Positions 17,751 to 26,763 of a stretch of 64,000 bases of DNA are shown here, one piece after another. The notes beneath the pieces were generated by a model. That model was not told the origin of the DNA and did no database searches. It worked only from the letters and a program-made list of their open reading frames with translations. The position numbers and the translations under genes were made by a program. The stretch comes from Bog-473 sp963766995 (GTDB lineage: Bacteria; Actinomycetota; Acidimicrobiia; Acidimicrobiales; RAAP-2), in assembly GCA_963766995.1 (NCBI GenBank), contig CAVYCE010000002.1:484841-548840 (forward strand), read 5' to 3'. Every line of letters starts with the position of its first letter. The stretch's first letter is position 1.

Positions 17751-18395
17751 CTACTCGCTCGATATGAGGGACGCATCCAAACCGAGCAGCTCCACCGTGG
17801 TCTGGCCCGCCCGCAGCGCAGTGAAGAAGCCCGCCTCCTTGGCTTCTCGAGCGCGACCGGCGTCGATCACCGCACTGAGGTGCTCGCCGGGGATGACGGT
17901 GACGCCATCGACGTCACCCACAATCCAGTCGCCGAGCCGCACGGGGACATCCCCGACCTTCACGGGCGCGCTGACCGTGCCTCGTTGGTTCTTAGTGGCA
18001 CCGACCAATGCCACGGTGGACGAGAACACGGGAAAGCCGTGGGCTTCGAGGGCGGCCACGTCCCGCACGCCACCGTCAATCACCAGCCCGACGATCCCTG
18101 CCGCCTCGGCCGCCGTCGTCAGCACCTCGCCCCAGTAACCGCGGTCGGGCACGAGCCCGACGTCCACCACCAACACGCTGCCTCTCGGCGCCGTGGTGAC
18201 CGCCACATGCACGGCCAAGTTGTCGCCCGGCGTGCACCCCACCGGGTAGGCCGGCGCCGCCACCACTGCACCCGCCCACGCCGGCTTGAGCCGCCGGTCG
18301 GTGGCCAACCCGCCGGACTCCCCGAGCGTGGCCGACCCCAGCTGCTGCAACACGCTCGCTGTCTCTTGCCGGTTCTGCTCTGTCTGCTCGCCCAC
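17751..18395 (-). CDS. RraA-like aldolase (4-hydroxy-4-methyl-2-oxoglutarate aldolase family)
   Basis: A 214-aa protein of the RraA/HMG-aldolase fold. These enzymes cleave 4-hydroxy-4-methyl- or 4-carboxy-4-hydroxy-2-oxo acids to pyruvate and can decarboxylate oxaloacetate; close relatives bind RNase E instead. The active-site signature VIDGGVRDVAAL (Asp-Gly-x-x-Arg-Asp) is intact, which favours an enzyme. GTG 18395 is the only start in a sensible place. It converges on hypE. The physiological substrate is not evident. Confidence 0.85.
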   Translation of the reverse strand: MGEQTEQNRQETASVLQQLGSATLGESGGLATDRRLKPAWAGAVVAAPAYPVGCTPGDNLAVHVAVTTAPRGSVLVVDVGLVPDRGYWGEVLTTAAEAAGIVGLVIDGGVRDVAALEAHGFPVFSSTVALVGATKNQRGTVSAPVKVGDVPVRLGDWIVGDVDGVTVIPGEHLSAVIDAGRAREAKEAGFFTALRAGQTTVELLGLDASLISSE

Positions 18396-18500
18396 CGTTG
18401 ACCTCCCTGTCGCCCGGTGCGATCGCCAACGTCAATACCGAGATCGCCGCCTCGCATTGGACCACTCCACCCGGCCCAGCACCAGCCGTACACTCGTCTC

Positions 18501-19202
18501 GTGCCCGGACCGATGCTCATCGTCACCCAGGTCGCCCCCTACGCCAGCGGCCCGGCGGGCGTCCATGGCGTCCTCGGGCAGGCCGCCACTGCTCTGACAC
18601 AACTCGGTGAGGCGGCCGGACTCTCTCCGCTGATCGTCGGCGATGTGCGCGACCTGTCGCCCCATCAACTCTCGTCGGCCTCGGTGTTGTCCCTCTTCAC
18701 CATTGGGGAGACGCCGTTCAGTCCGGCGCAGCAAGACGCCGTGTTGCAGTCATGGCGAGATGGCCACCTTCGCCTGCTAGGAGTGCACTCCGCCACCGAC
18801 GCTTGTCACGCCTGGGATGAATACGGCTCGCTGATCGGCGCCCGCTTCGATGGCCATCCTTGGACCCAGGACTTCTCCATCGACGTTCTCGAACCGGCCC
18901 ACCCGTCTACTGCCCATTTGGGAGCGACCTGGCAGTGGCGTGATGAGGTCTATCTCTTCAAGGACCTCCTTCCTGAGGCCCAGGTGCTCCTTCGGCTAGG
19001 CGAAGGCGAGGTGGACCTCTCTGTCCCGGGTGGGCGAGTGCCTGACTGCGGATTCCCGCTGGCTTGGTGTCTGGACAGCCCACACGACGGCGCCGGACGC
19101 ACCTTTTATTCGGCGCTGGGCCACTTCCCCGGTGCGTGGGAGACCCCGGCCTACCTGCAGCACCTGGCCGGAGGGCTCGCTTGGCTGGAGGACCGCGCCT
19201 AG
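18501..19202 (+). CDS. ThuA-like protein
   Basis: A 233-aa protein of the ThuA/trehalose-utilisation family, a glutamine-amidotransferase-like flavodoxin fold. Visible family features are the LLGVHSATDACHAWDEYGSLIGARFDGHPW segment (split here as LLGVHSATDA and YGSLIGARFDGHPW), FKDLLPEAQVLL, and FYSALGHFPGAWETPAYLQH near the C-terminus. GTG 18501 is chosen because TACACT (18489-18494) ends six bases before it, a leaderless arrangement; ATG 18513 is the alternative. The role is unknown; some relatives act in sugar or keto-sugar metabolism. Confidence 0.8.
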   Translation: MPGPMLIVTQVAPYASGPAGVHGVLGQAATALTQLGEAAGLSPLIVGDVRDLSPHQLSSASVLSLFTIGETPFSPAQQDAVLQSWRDGHLRLLGVHSATDACHAWDEYGSLIGARFDGHPWTQDFSIDVLEPAHPSTAHLGATWQWRDEVYLFKDLLPEAQVLLRLGEGEVDLSVPGGRVPDCGFPLAWCLDSPHDGAGRTFYSALGHFPGAWETPAYLQHLAGGLAWLEDRA

Positions 19203-19203
19203 C

Positions 19204-19221
19204 GTTGACACTCGTGTCAGG
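19204..19221. promoter_or_regulatory. Operator palindrome, regulon site 1
   Basis: GTTGACACTCGTGTCAGG contains the perfect dyad TGACAC-TC-GTGTCA. Its left arm also makes a TTGACA-like -35 box, so a bound repressor would block RNA polymerase. It lies 19 bp before the alcohol dehydrogenase ATG and directly after the ThuA stop. Four similar sites occur at 24261, 37243, 42548 and 47945. Confidence 0.75.
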
Positions 19222-19240
19222 TAGCTCGGTCCCCGATCAA

Positions 19241-20341
19241 ATGCCTGGGGTAGCGCTACCGGACGTGATGGCGGCAGCCGTCTACCAGTCGCCCGGCGTC
19301 GTCACCGTCGAAGACCGTGCCGTCCCCCGCCCCGGACCTGGCGAGCTGGTCGTGCGTGTGCACCACTGCGGCATCTGCGGCTCCGACATCCACCAGCTGC
19401 GCGACGGCTGGGGCTTCAAGCCCGGCGCCGTGGCCGGACACGAGTGGACCGGCTCCGTGGCCGCTCTCGGAGAAGGCGTCGAGAATTGGAGCATCGGCGA
19501 GCTCGTTGTCGGCGGCTCGTCGCCCAAGTGCGGCACCTGCCGGCGGTGCCTCGAGGGCAAGCCGTCGCAGTGCGAACACCGCACCAGTGCCATCACCGAT
19601 ACCTGGGATGGGGCTTTCGCCGAATACATCCTCGTTCGCTCGACCTCCGTGTTGCGCCTGCCTCCCGGCTTGTCGGCGCGCCACGCTGCATTGGCCGAGC
19701 CCTTGGCGGTGGCGCTGCACGGGATCACACGCTCGGGCATCGCTCCGGGCGACAAGGTGATGGTCATCGGTGCGGGTCCCATTGGCGCGCTCTCGGTCGC
19801 TGCTCTGCGGGCCATGGGTCACAACAAAGTCACCGTGGTGGAGCCGTCGGAGCGTCGCCAGGAGCTGGCCCTCCAACTCGGTGCCACTGATGTCATCCAC
19901 CCATCCGAGCTTGAGCTGTTCCCGGCCTGGGAACCCGAAAAGTTGTCCAGTCGGGCCGTGCACATCGTTCTGGAATGTTCGGGCCACAAGTCGGCGATTG
20001 AGGCCGGGTTCAATCAGCTACTGCGGGGCGGCACGTTGGTGATGGTCGGCGCCGGGATCGAACATCCAACTTTCGATCCCAATCGCATGATTCTCAACGA
20101 GCTCCACGTCTGCGGCTCGTTCGTCTATGACCTCGGCGGCTTCGAGCACGCCCTCGAGCTGCTCAACACCGACTCTTTCCCCTGCGATCTGCTCATTGAG
20201 CCTGGCGATGTGCCTCTCAACGGAGTGACCGAGGCGCTCGAAGCACTGGCCACCGGTCGTATCGCCGGCAAGGTCATGGTCATTCCTGAAGTACGGGCGC
20301 CGTCGGATGTGCCCGGATCGCAGCGGGTGCAGAGTAAATGA
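19241..20341 (+). CDS. Zinc-dependent alcohol/polyol dehydrogenase (MDR family)
   Basis: A 366-aa medium-chain dehydrogenase that oxidises an alcohol with NAD(P). The catalytic zinc site is in HHCGICGSDIHQL and GHEWTGSV. The structural-zinc lobe has CGTCRRCLEGKPSQC. The Rossmann motif is VIGAGPIGALSV. ATG 19241 is the first start after operator site 1; ATG 19268 gives MAAAVYQSPG, the family's usual N-terminus, and may be the true start. The gene's TGA overlaps the VOC gene. The threonine/sorbitol dehydrogenase subfamily is closest by motif, and the substrate cannot be told. Confidence 0.88.
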   Translation: MPGVALPDVMAAAVYQSPGVVTVEDRAVPRPGPGELVVRVHHCGICGSDIHQLRDGWGFKPGAVAGHEWTGSVAALGEGVENWSIGELVVGGSSPKCGTCRRCLEGKPSQCEHRTSAITDTWDGAFAEYILVRSTSVLRLPPGLSARHAALAEPLAVALHGITRSGIAPGDKVMVIGAGPIGALSVAALRAMGHNKVTVVEPSERRQELALQLGATDVIHPSELELFPAWEPEKLSSRAVHIVLECSGHKSAIEAGFNQLLRGGTLVMVGAGIEHPTFDPNRMILNELHVCGSFVYDLGGFEHALELLNTDSFPCDLLIEPGDVPLNGVTEALEALATGRIAGKVMVIPEVRAPSDVPGSQRVQSK

Positions 20342-20784
20342 CGCATCCCTTCTACCCCTCCGGCAATCCTCGGTTCAACCATGTCGCTATGTCGATGCCG
20401 GCCGATCTGTTGGGCGAAGAGAGCCGGGCCGACATCTGCCACTTCTTCAACGACGTGCTCGGATTCGAAGAGATGCCGACCATGACGCAGGACCGATATC
20501 GCCTCATCCTGAGTTGCGTGCACTGGGATCAATTCATCTTCCTCATTGCTGAAGATCACCCGATGGCATGTCCCCGCATGGACCACTTCGGCCTGGCAGT
20601 GGGGACTCTCGAGGAATTGCAAGGCATTCAGGAGCGCGCCGAAGCGTTCCGGAAGTCGGATGATCGACTCGATCTTATTGATCTTCATATCGATGATCAG
20701 AAGATCGTCAAGATCCACTCCCTCTACGTGAAGTACATCCTTCCCATGATGTGTGAGATTCAGTACTGGGAGTTTGCTGCCTAA
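20338..20784 (+). CDS. VOC (glyoxalase-fold) superfamily protein
   Basis: A 148-aa protein with one vicinal-oxygen-chelate module pair: FNHVAMSMPADL starts the first beta-alpha unit, and HFGLAVGTLEELQGI starts the second. Metal ligands would be His15 and a His/Glu from MDHFGLA and EIQYWEF. Translationally coupled to the alcohol dehydrogenase by a 4-bp overlap, so probably acting on a related substrate. Dioxygenase, isomerase and lyase activities all occur in this fold. Confidence 0.75.
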   Translation: MTHPFYPSGNPRFNHVAMSMPADLLGEESRADICHFFNDVLGFEEMPTMTQDRYRLILSCVHWDQFIFLIAEDHPMACPRMDHFGLAVGTLEELQGIQERAEAFRKSDDRLDLIDLHIDDQKIVKIHSLYVKYILPMMCEIQYWEFAA

Positions 20785-20816
20785 GGAGTGCCGCTAGTCG
20801 GTCGGCAGGAGCGCGG

Positions 20817-21998
20817 CTAATCAGCCGGCGGCGGCCGTTGGTTGCGCAGCCGGTTGTGGAAGCCGCAGAGCAACCTGCCGTTCTCCTGGGTGGTCGGGCC
20901 ACCGTGGGAGGCCATTTTGATGTGATCAGCTTGGCAATGATCGAGCGGCACATCGCAGAAGGGATGGGTGCAGCGCCGATCTCGAAGTTCTAAGGCCCGC
21001 CGGGTGGCTCCGGTGAACAGGCGGGCCGTAGCACTGACCTCGACTCGGCCACTTGGATCAAAGACGGCCCGTTCGATGTCGGCCTCTTCGAGCCATGGGA
21101 GGAGACACCCTGGGGTGATCGGGACCCCGTTGGCAAGTTCGAGAATGCGGCCGTGGAGGGTCTCGTAACCAACAAAGACCGAAAAGAGGGGTCGGAGACG
21201 CCGGACATCTGAGCCAGCTCCGGCACTACGAATCGCCATCTCGACCAGGGCATCGGCCCGTCGCTGGGCGGGGGTGCATTCGAGGTCGCTGGATTTCGGG
21301 TCATGGCCCAGACGTTCCTTGGCCCGGGCCCAGTCGGCTTCGAAGAGTTCTTGTTCGATTCGCTCGAGCTCTCCGGACACGATGGCACCCGAGATGGGGT
21401 CAAGGTTGATCTGGCCAAAGAAGGACCCATCGCCCATGGAAGAAAGGGTGACATCGCGGCGTTGGCGTTGGGCCAGAGCGTCCTCTTCGCATCCGTCAGG
21501 GTCGGCCATCTGTTCCCAATAGGCCAACACGCGGGTGAAGTCGGCATACGGCAGTTTGGTGGCCTGTTCCACCAGGAGCGATTCATCGCGTTGCAGGGAG
21601 TCTTCGGTGCGGGTGTTCCTCACGGCCACGATGTCATCGACATGAGTCGTCGTCACCGCTCCATTGGCATAGGCCTCCGAGACGACGGGGAGCTGACGTA
21701 GCGCACGGCCGCGCTTGACCTGCCGTCGTGCCACCTTCACGGGCATGTTGGCCGACACGGCGATCCAAGAGGCGGCGCTTTTGGCGCCGTCGGTCGCCCA
21801 TTCTCCCCAGGTCTCGAATGCCTCGGTGGTCTTCGAGATCAAGCACTCGAGGCGCGAGAACTCGCGCTCAAGGGCGCAGAGCGTCGAGCCGTCGCTGAGG
21901 AGCGAAGGGCCGGATTGCCAGAGATCGTCGAGGGCACTGCGCAAGGCATCGACCTCGCCGCAGTCGCCGGTTCGTAGGGCAGTTCCAACTGTGCTCAC
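20817..21998 (-). CDS. DUF222 / HNH endonuclease-domain protein (13E12-repeat type)
   Basis: A 393-aa protein of the family abundant in actinobacteria. The DUF222 helical region occupies most of the protein (AKSAASWIAVSANMPVKVAR, AVTTTHVDDIVAVRN). The C-terminal HNH motif is RCTHPFCDVPLDHCQADHI-x-HGGPT-x-NGRLLCGFHNRL. GTG 21998 is the start. The family often occurs in many copies and spreads as a selfish or REP-like element; its target is unknown. Convergent with the VOC gene. Confidence 0.9.
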   Translation of the reverse strand: MSTVGTALRTGDCGEVDALRSALDDLWQSGPSLLSDGSTLCALEREFSRLECLISKTTEAFETWGEWATDGAKSAASWIAVSANMPVKVARRQVKRGRALRQLPVVSEAYANGAVTTTHVDDIVAVRNTRTEDSLQRDESLLVEQATKLPYADFTRVLAYWEQMADPDGCEEDALAQRQRRDVTLSSMGDGSFFGQINLDPISGAIVSGELERIEQELFEADWARAKERLGHDPKSSDLECTPAQRRADALVEMAIRSAGAGSDVRRLRPLFSVFVGYETLHGRILELANGVPITPGCLLPWLEEADIERAVFDPSGRVEVSATARLFTGATRRALELRDRRCTHPFCDVPLDHCQADHIKMASHGGPTTQENGRLLCGFHNRLRNQRPPPAD

Positions 21999-22191
21999 GG
22001 ATCCACTTTGACAGGGGGGTGTGACAACGCAACCCCCAAAACCCCTGACCAGAGCTACAAAATAAAAAAGAAATCATGTACACACCACGCCGCAGGCCCG
22101 ACCGTTCTGCGCCGCCGAAAGGGCAATGTGGCAGAGCCCGATGACCCGGAACTGGCGATCTGGATACAACTGACACCTACGCTCGGACGCA

Positions 22192-23055
22192 ATGACACAC
22201 AACCCAACCGCCGAGAAAGCCGCACACTTCCTCGCCCTCCACTCGCCGGGCACGCCGGGCACGCCGGGCACCCCGGGCACGCCGCTCCTCATGCCCAACG
22301 CGTGGGACGTCGGGTCCGCCCGCCTTTTCGCCGACCTCGGCTGCGCGGCGCTCGCCACGACCAGCGGCGGTTTCGCCGCCACCAAGGGCCGGCTCGATGG
22401 CGACATGTCCCGCGCCGAAGTGCTGGCCCACTCGCAGGAGCTCGCCGCCGCCATCGACATTCCGCTCTCCGCCGACCTCGAGAACTGTTTCGCCCATGAC
22501 CCCGACGGAGTGGCCGCCACCATCCGAGACGCCATCGGCACCGGGCTGGCTGGCGGTTCAGTGGAGGACTTCACGGGGAACGGCGACGACCCTATTTATG
22601 AGCTGGCGCATGCCGCCGACCGCGTGCGGGCCGCCGCTGAGGCCGCGCACAACGGGCCGGTGCACTTCGTCCTCACAGCGAGAGCCGAGAACTATCTCCA
22701 CGGACGGGTGGACCTGTCCGACACCATCAAGCGGCTGCAGGCCTATCAAGAGGCCGGCGCTGACGTCCTCTTCGCGCCCCGGGTGGTCGACGCAGGGGAA
22801 CTCCGGCAACTCATGAAGGAAGTCGACCGCCCCGTCAGCGTGCTCATCACGCCCGATGCACCGAACATCAGCGTGTTGGCCGAGTTGGGCGTGGCCCGTA
22901 TCTCGGTGGGCGGGGCCGTTGCGGTGGCGGCCTACGGGTACGCCATTGATGCCATTAAGGAGCTCCGTGATACCGGATCGGCCCGATACTGGGACCAGGC
23001 AGCCTCCGCCCGATCTGGCATCCAGGCTTCGTTCACCCGCGGAGGCACCGCCTAA
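22192..23055 (+). CDS. Isocitrate lyase / PEP mutase family enzyme
   Basis: A 287-aa TIM-barrel C-C or P-C bond lyase (oxaloacetate hydrolase, methylisocitrate lyase or carboxyphosphonoenolpyruvate mutase group). Motifs are LLMPNAWDVGSARLF, SADLENCF (metal-binding Asp/Glu), GGSVEDFTG and FVLTARAENYL. The catalytic KKCGH-type loop of true isocitrate lyase is absent, as in the short PEP-mutase branch. TACGCT (22178-22183) stands eight bases before ATG 22192, again leaderless. A PGT repeat extends the N-terminal segment. The stop overlaps the convergent RidA gene. Confidence 0.85.
   Translation: MTHNPTAEKAAHFLALHSPGTPGTPGTPGTPLLMPNAWDVGSARLFADLGCAALATTSGGFAATKGRLDGDMSRAEVLAHSQELAAAIDIPLSADLENCFAHDPDGVAATIRDAIGTGLAGGSVEDFTGNGDDPIYELAHAADRVRAAAEAAHNGPVHFVLTARAENYLHGRVDLSDTIKRLQAYQEAGADVLFAPRVVDAGELRQLMKEVDRPVSVLITPDAPNISVLAELGVARISVGGAVAVAAYGYAIDAIKELRDTGSARYWDQAASARSGIQASFTRGGTA
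22245..22280 (+). repeat. 9-bp tandem repeat (x4) encoding PGT
   Basis: Four GCCGGGCAC units (the last with one change) give (PGT)4 just before the first beta strand of the lyase. Frame-neutral in length, so probably a neutral expansion. Confidence 0.9.
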
Positions 23056-23528
23056 GGGTGCAGTGCGACGGTGACCTCTATCTCCACCGCGCCATTGCGG
23101 GGCAGCGAGGCCACGCCGATGGCCGAGCGGGTGTGACGTCCGGCTTCCCCAAAGACATCAGCCAGCACCTTGCTGGCACCATCCACCACGGCCGGCTGCT
23201 CGTGGAAATCGGGCGCCGACGACACAAAGCCGGTCACGGTCAACACCCTCGCAATCCGATCCAGCGATCCCAACTCGGCTTCCAGCACAGCCAGCGCATT
23301 CAGCGCGCACACGGCCGCAGCCTCCCAACCCTCTTCAACGGTGACCGTGTCGCCCAGACGCCCGAGGCAGGTGAGCTCGCCGGCAATGCGGGGCAGCTGA
23401 CCAGAGGTGCGGGCGATCCCAGCCCACACCACGACGGCGTCCAATGGGTCGTGCGGCGGGTGCGGCCCGTGCAGGGTCAGGCCCAGTTCGGCCAGGCGGG
23501 CCGAGATCTTGCCCTCGGAGGGAGCCAT
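23052..23528 (-). CDS. RidA family protein
   Basis: A 158-aa YjgF/YER057c/UK114 (RidA) protein. Members hydrolyse reactive enamines and imines or act in pyrimidine and amino-acid degradation. Visible features are the KISARLAELGLTLHGPHPP start and IGVASLPRNGAVEIEVTVAL at the C-terminus, where Arg is the carboxylate-binding residue and EIE closes the site. ATG 23528 is preferred over TTG 23531. It lies 12 bp after the class II aldolase stop, in the same direction, suggesting one unit. Confidence 0.88.
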   Translation of the reverse strand: MAPSEGKISARLAELGLTLHGPHPPHDPLDAVVVWAGIARTSGQLPRIAGELTCLGRLGDTVTVEEGWEAAAVCALNALAVLEAELGSLDRIARVLTVTGFVSSAPDFHEQPAVVDGASKVLADVFGEAGRHTRSAIGVASLPRNGAVEIEVTVALHP

Positions 23529-23540
23529 CAAAAACAGCCC

Positions 23541-24182
23541 CTACCGCATGAAGGGGTAGACGCTGGCGAAGTTCTTGTTGACCTTCTCCGGCAACGGGAA
23601 AATCGAACCCAGCTGTTTGGCGCCCCAGATGATCTGGGCGCTGCGCTCGACTAGTGCGGTGTTGTGCATGGCCTTGTGCATGTCGGTGGCCATGGCCACC
23701 ATCCCGTGATTGGCGATGAGACAGGCGCCCCGGTCCTCCAACGCCTTCACCGCCTGCTCGGCCAAGTCGGGCGAACCGGAAGGCGCGTACTCAGTGCAAC
23801 GGATGTCGCCGCCCAAATAGACGGTGAACTCATCGATGCAGGAGGGAATGTCCTGATGGGCCACTGCGAACATGGTGGCGTACACGGCATGAGAGTGAAT
23901 GACCACGGCGATGTCCTCGTAGGCAGCCAGGCAAGCCAGGTGGAGGTACTTCTCCGACGTCGGACCCCGCTCGCCCGAGACCGTCTCCCCCGCCGGATTG
24001 ACAATGACGATGTCTGACAACTCCATGATCCGATAGTCCAGCGACGACGGGGTGACTGCGACGTTGCCGTCCTCCATCCGCGCCGAAATGTTGCCCGAGG
24101 TCCCCTCGACTAACCCACGCTCCAGCAGTTCCTTGGCGGCAGCCAGTACCTGCTCGGGTGCGTTCTCAATGAAAGCGGCCAT
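23541..24182 (-). CDS. Class II aldolase (fuculose-phosphate aldolase/AraD type)
   Basis: A 213-aa zinc-dependent aldolase or epimerase. Motifs: GLVEGTSGNISARM (phosphate-binding loop), TPSSLDYRIM, SGERGPTSEKYLHLACLAAYED, the metal-binding VVIHSHAVYATMFA, and IANHGMVAM with the third His. ATG 24182 is 79 bp from operator site 2, so it may be controlled together with the divergent SDR. With RidA it forms a short leftward unit. The substrate is unknown. Confidence 0.88.
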   Translation of the reverse strand: MAAFIENAPEQVLAAAKELLERGLVEGTSGNISARMEDGNVAVTPSSLDYRIMELSDIVIVNPAGETVSGERGPTSEKYLHLACLAAYEDIAVVIHSHAVYATMFAVAHQDIPSCIDEFTVYLGGDIRCTEYAPSGSPDLAEQAVKALEDRGACLIANHGMVAMATDMHKAMHNTALVERSAQIIWGAKQLGSIFPLPEKVNKNFASVYPFMR

Positions 24183-24260
24183 GACGGGGGCTCCTCACCT
24201 CTCAAACAGCTCAGACGGACCGGCTCAAACTGCTCCGATGGTACAGCCCACGCCTCTCAT

Positions 24261-24278
24261 CCTGACACGGCTGTCAGG
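24261..24278. promoter_or_regulatory. Operator palindrome, regulon site 2
   Basis: CCTGACACGGCTGTCAGG, with perfect seven-base arms CCTGACA/TGTCAGG. It lies between the class II aldolase (leftward) and the SDR (rightward). Seventeen bases after it is TAATGT (24296-24301), followed by ATG 24310 eight bases on, so the site covers the -35 position of the SDR promoter. Confidence 0.8.
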
Positions 24279-24309
24279 GAATGCAGCGGCCGCAGTAATG
24301 TCCGCACCC

Positions 24310-25206
24310 ATGGGACTTCTCGACGGTCGTGCGGCAGTGGTAACGGGAGCTGGACGAGGCATCGGGCGGGAGCTTGCGCTCTGTCTGGCCAAAGAAGGCG
24401 CCAAGGTGGTCGTCAACGATGTCGGTGTCTCCTTGGGCGGTGACGCGGGTGGCACGGGCGAGAACCCCGCCGCCGACGTCTGCGCCGAAATAGAAGCCGC
24501 CGGCGGCACCGCCATCCCCGATCACAACTCCGTCAGCGACTTCGAAGGGGCCGGCCGCATCATCGGGGCTGCGGTGGACAACTTCGGCTCCATTGACATT
24601 TTGGTCAACAACGCCGGCATCGTTCGAGACAAGTCGCTCGTCAAGATGGACGAAGCCGATTACGACGCCGTCATCGCCGTGCACCAGAAGGGCACCTTCA
24701 ACACCGTGCGCCACGCCGCCCCCCTCATGAAGGAGGCCGGGTACGGCCGCATCATCAACATGAGCTCGTCGGCCGGGCTGCGCGGCAACTTCGGACAGAC
24801 CAACTACGGCGCGGCCAAGGCGGCGATTATGGGCATGACCTTCGTGTGGGCGCTCGAACTGGGCAAATACGGCATCACCGTGAACGCCATGGCGCCGGCC
24901 GGCTTCACCCGCATGACCGAGGGCCTCTATGCCGGCTCCGAGCCACCGGCCGACCAGAACCCCGCCCTCAACGCGCCCCTCGTCGCCTTCTTGGCCTCCG
25001 AAGGCGCCTCCTACGTCAACGGCCAGGTCCTGGGCCGCACCGGCTTCGCCTACACGCTCTTCCAGACGCCCCGGCAGATCGCCACCATGTGGAACGACGG
25101 TGGCTGGACCCCCCAGGAGGTGGCCGACCACTTCCACGAGGTCCTGGGCCAGCACCTGCAGCCCGTGGGTATGGGCGACCACCCCCTGCTGGGGAAGAAG
25201 GGCTAG
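24310..25206 (+). CDS. SDR, (3R)-hydroxyacyl-CoA dehydrogenase type
   Basis: A 298-aa short-chain dehydrogenase like the N-terminal domain of the peroxisomal multifunctional enzyme. The cofactor motif is TGAGRGIG, the loop NDVGVSLGG followed by a longer insertion is typical of this branch, NNAGI is present and the catalytic residues are S-x12-Y-x3-K in NMSSSAGLRGNFGQTNYGAAKAA (split: NMSSSAGLRG and NYGAAKAA). ATG 24310 is favoured by the TAATGT box eight bases upstream; ATG 24298 is in frame but inside the promoter. Under operator site 2; expected in beta-oxidation or a related pathway. Confidence 0.9.
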   Translation: MGLLDGRAAVVTGAGRGIGRELALCLAKEGAKVVVNDVGVSLGGDAGGTGENPAADVCAEIEAAGGTAIPDHNSVSDFEGAGRIIGAAVDNFGSIDILVNNAGIVRDKSLVKMDEADYDAVIAVHQKGTFNTVRHAAPLMKEAGYGRIINMSSSAGLRGNFGQTNYGAAKAAIMGMTFVWALELGKYGITVNAMAPAGFTRMTEGLYAGSEPPADQNPALNAPLVAFLASEGASYVNGQVLGRTGFAYTLFQTPRQIATMWNDGGWTPQEVADHFHEVLGQHLQPVGMGDHPLLGKKG

Positions 25207-25301
25207 GGACGACCGGACCGGCTTCCACTTGCATCTGAGAGGCGGACGGACCCTTCTCCTCGGTAGGGTGGGGACAGGTTCAATCTCAGGGAGGGCATCA
25301 C

Positions 25302-26723
25302 ATGGAAGTTCGCGACAAGATCTACGTCAACGGCGCCTGGATTGCCTCGACCGGCACCGGCACCCTCGAGGTCATCGACTCCACCACCGAGGAAGTCATG
25401 GCCACCATTCCCGACGGCAGCGTCGAGGACGTGGACAAGGCCGTTCAGGCCGCTGCCGCCGCCTTCCTAGCCTGGGCCGCCACCTCCCGTGAGGAGCGGG
25501 GCAAGTTGCTGGTGCGCATCGGCGAGGCCCTGGGGGCCCGTACCGAGGAGATCGCCACCATCATTTCGCACGAAGTCGGCATGCCGATGACGCTGTCGGG
25601 CGCGGTCCAGGTGGGACTGCCCGCCGGCGCCTTCGCCGATGCCGCTTACGGCGGCGGAGCACTTCCCCTGGGAAGAGGAGATCGGCAACTCGCTGGTCGT
25701 CCGTGAGCCTGTCGGCGTCGTCGGCGCCATCACGCCCGTGGAACTACCCGCTCTACCAGGTCGTCCTCAAGGTCGCCCCGGCATTGGCCGCCGGATGCAC
25801 CGTCGTCCTCAAGCCCAGCGAGGTCGCGCCGCTGAACGCCTTCGCGCTGGCCGACATCATCCACGAGGTGGGCCTGCCCGCCGGTGTCTTCAACCTGGTG
25901 ACCGGCGTCGGCCCCGTGGTGGGCGAGGCCATCGCCGCGCACCCCAAGGTGGACATGGTGTCGTTCACCGGCTCGACCCGGGCCGGCAAGCGGGTCATGG
26001 AGCTGGCGGCCGAGAGCATCAAGCGCGTGTCGCTGGAGCTGGGCGGCAAGTCGGCCAACATCCTGCTCGACGACGCCGACTTCGCGGCCGCCGTGCCCGC
26101 CGGCGTGTTCGCCTGCTACATGAACTCGGGCCAGACCTGCTCGGCCCTCACCCGCATGCTGGTCCCCCGGGACAAGCTGGCCGAGGTGGAGGCCCTGGCT
26201 GCCGGCGCCGCCGCCGGCTTCGCCCCCGGCGACCCCTTCGAGCCGGGCAAGCTGCTCGGCCCACTGGTGTCGGCGGTGCAGCGCGACCGGGTGCGCGGCT
26301 ACATCAACAAGGGCATTGAAGAGGGCGCCAAGCTGGTCGCCGGTGGCCCCGACGCTCCCGAGGGACTGGAGAAGGGCTTCTTCGTGCAGCCCACCGTCTT
26401 CTCCGAGGTGACCCGCGACATGACCATCGCCAAGGAGGAGATCTTCGGCCCCGTGCTCTCGATCATCCCCTACGACACCGAGGAAGAGGCCATCGAGATC
26501 GCCAACGACACGCCGTACGGGCTGGCCGGCGGCGTGATCCAGTGGTGACCCGGCCCGGGCCGAGCGGGTGGCCCGCCAGCTGCGCACCGGACAGGTGGAC
26601 ATCAACGGTGGCGCCTTCAACCCGAGCGCTCCCTTCGGTGGCTACAAGCAGTCCGGCATTGGCCGCGAGCGTGGCAAGTACGGTCTCGAGGAGTTCGTCG
26701 AGACCAAGTCGATGCAGCGCTAG
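25302..26723 (+). pseudogene. NAD-dependent aldehyde dehydrogenase, frame broken three times
   Basis: The encoded aldehyde dehydrogenase would be about 472 aa, the family's normal length, but the frame changes three times, each by +1. Break 1 is near 25650 (FADAA then TAAEHFPWEEEIG). Break 2 is near 25740 (GAITP then WNYPLYQVVLKVAP, an extra G). Break 3 is near 26536 (YGLAGGV then SSGDPARAERVARQLR). Between breaks all motifs are kept: VSFTGSTRAGKR, LELGGKSANI and the catalytic NSGQTCSA. ATG 25302 has AGGGAGGG before it. Intact conservation suggests sequencing indels rather than an old pseudogene. Confidence 0.85.
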
Positions 26724-26763
26724 GGAGCATCCTCTGCAGCTGAGCTGACGTCCACAGGCTCGC

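Noticed and set aside
18397..18414. Possible sixth operator, GTTGACCTCCCTGTCGCC
   Set aside because: Outer arms resemble the motif but the inner half-sites do not; too many mismatches to count as a site.
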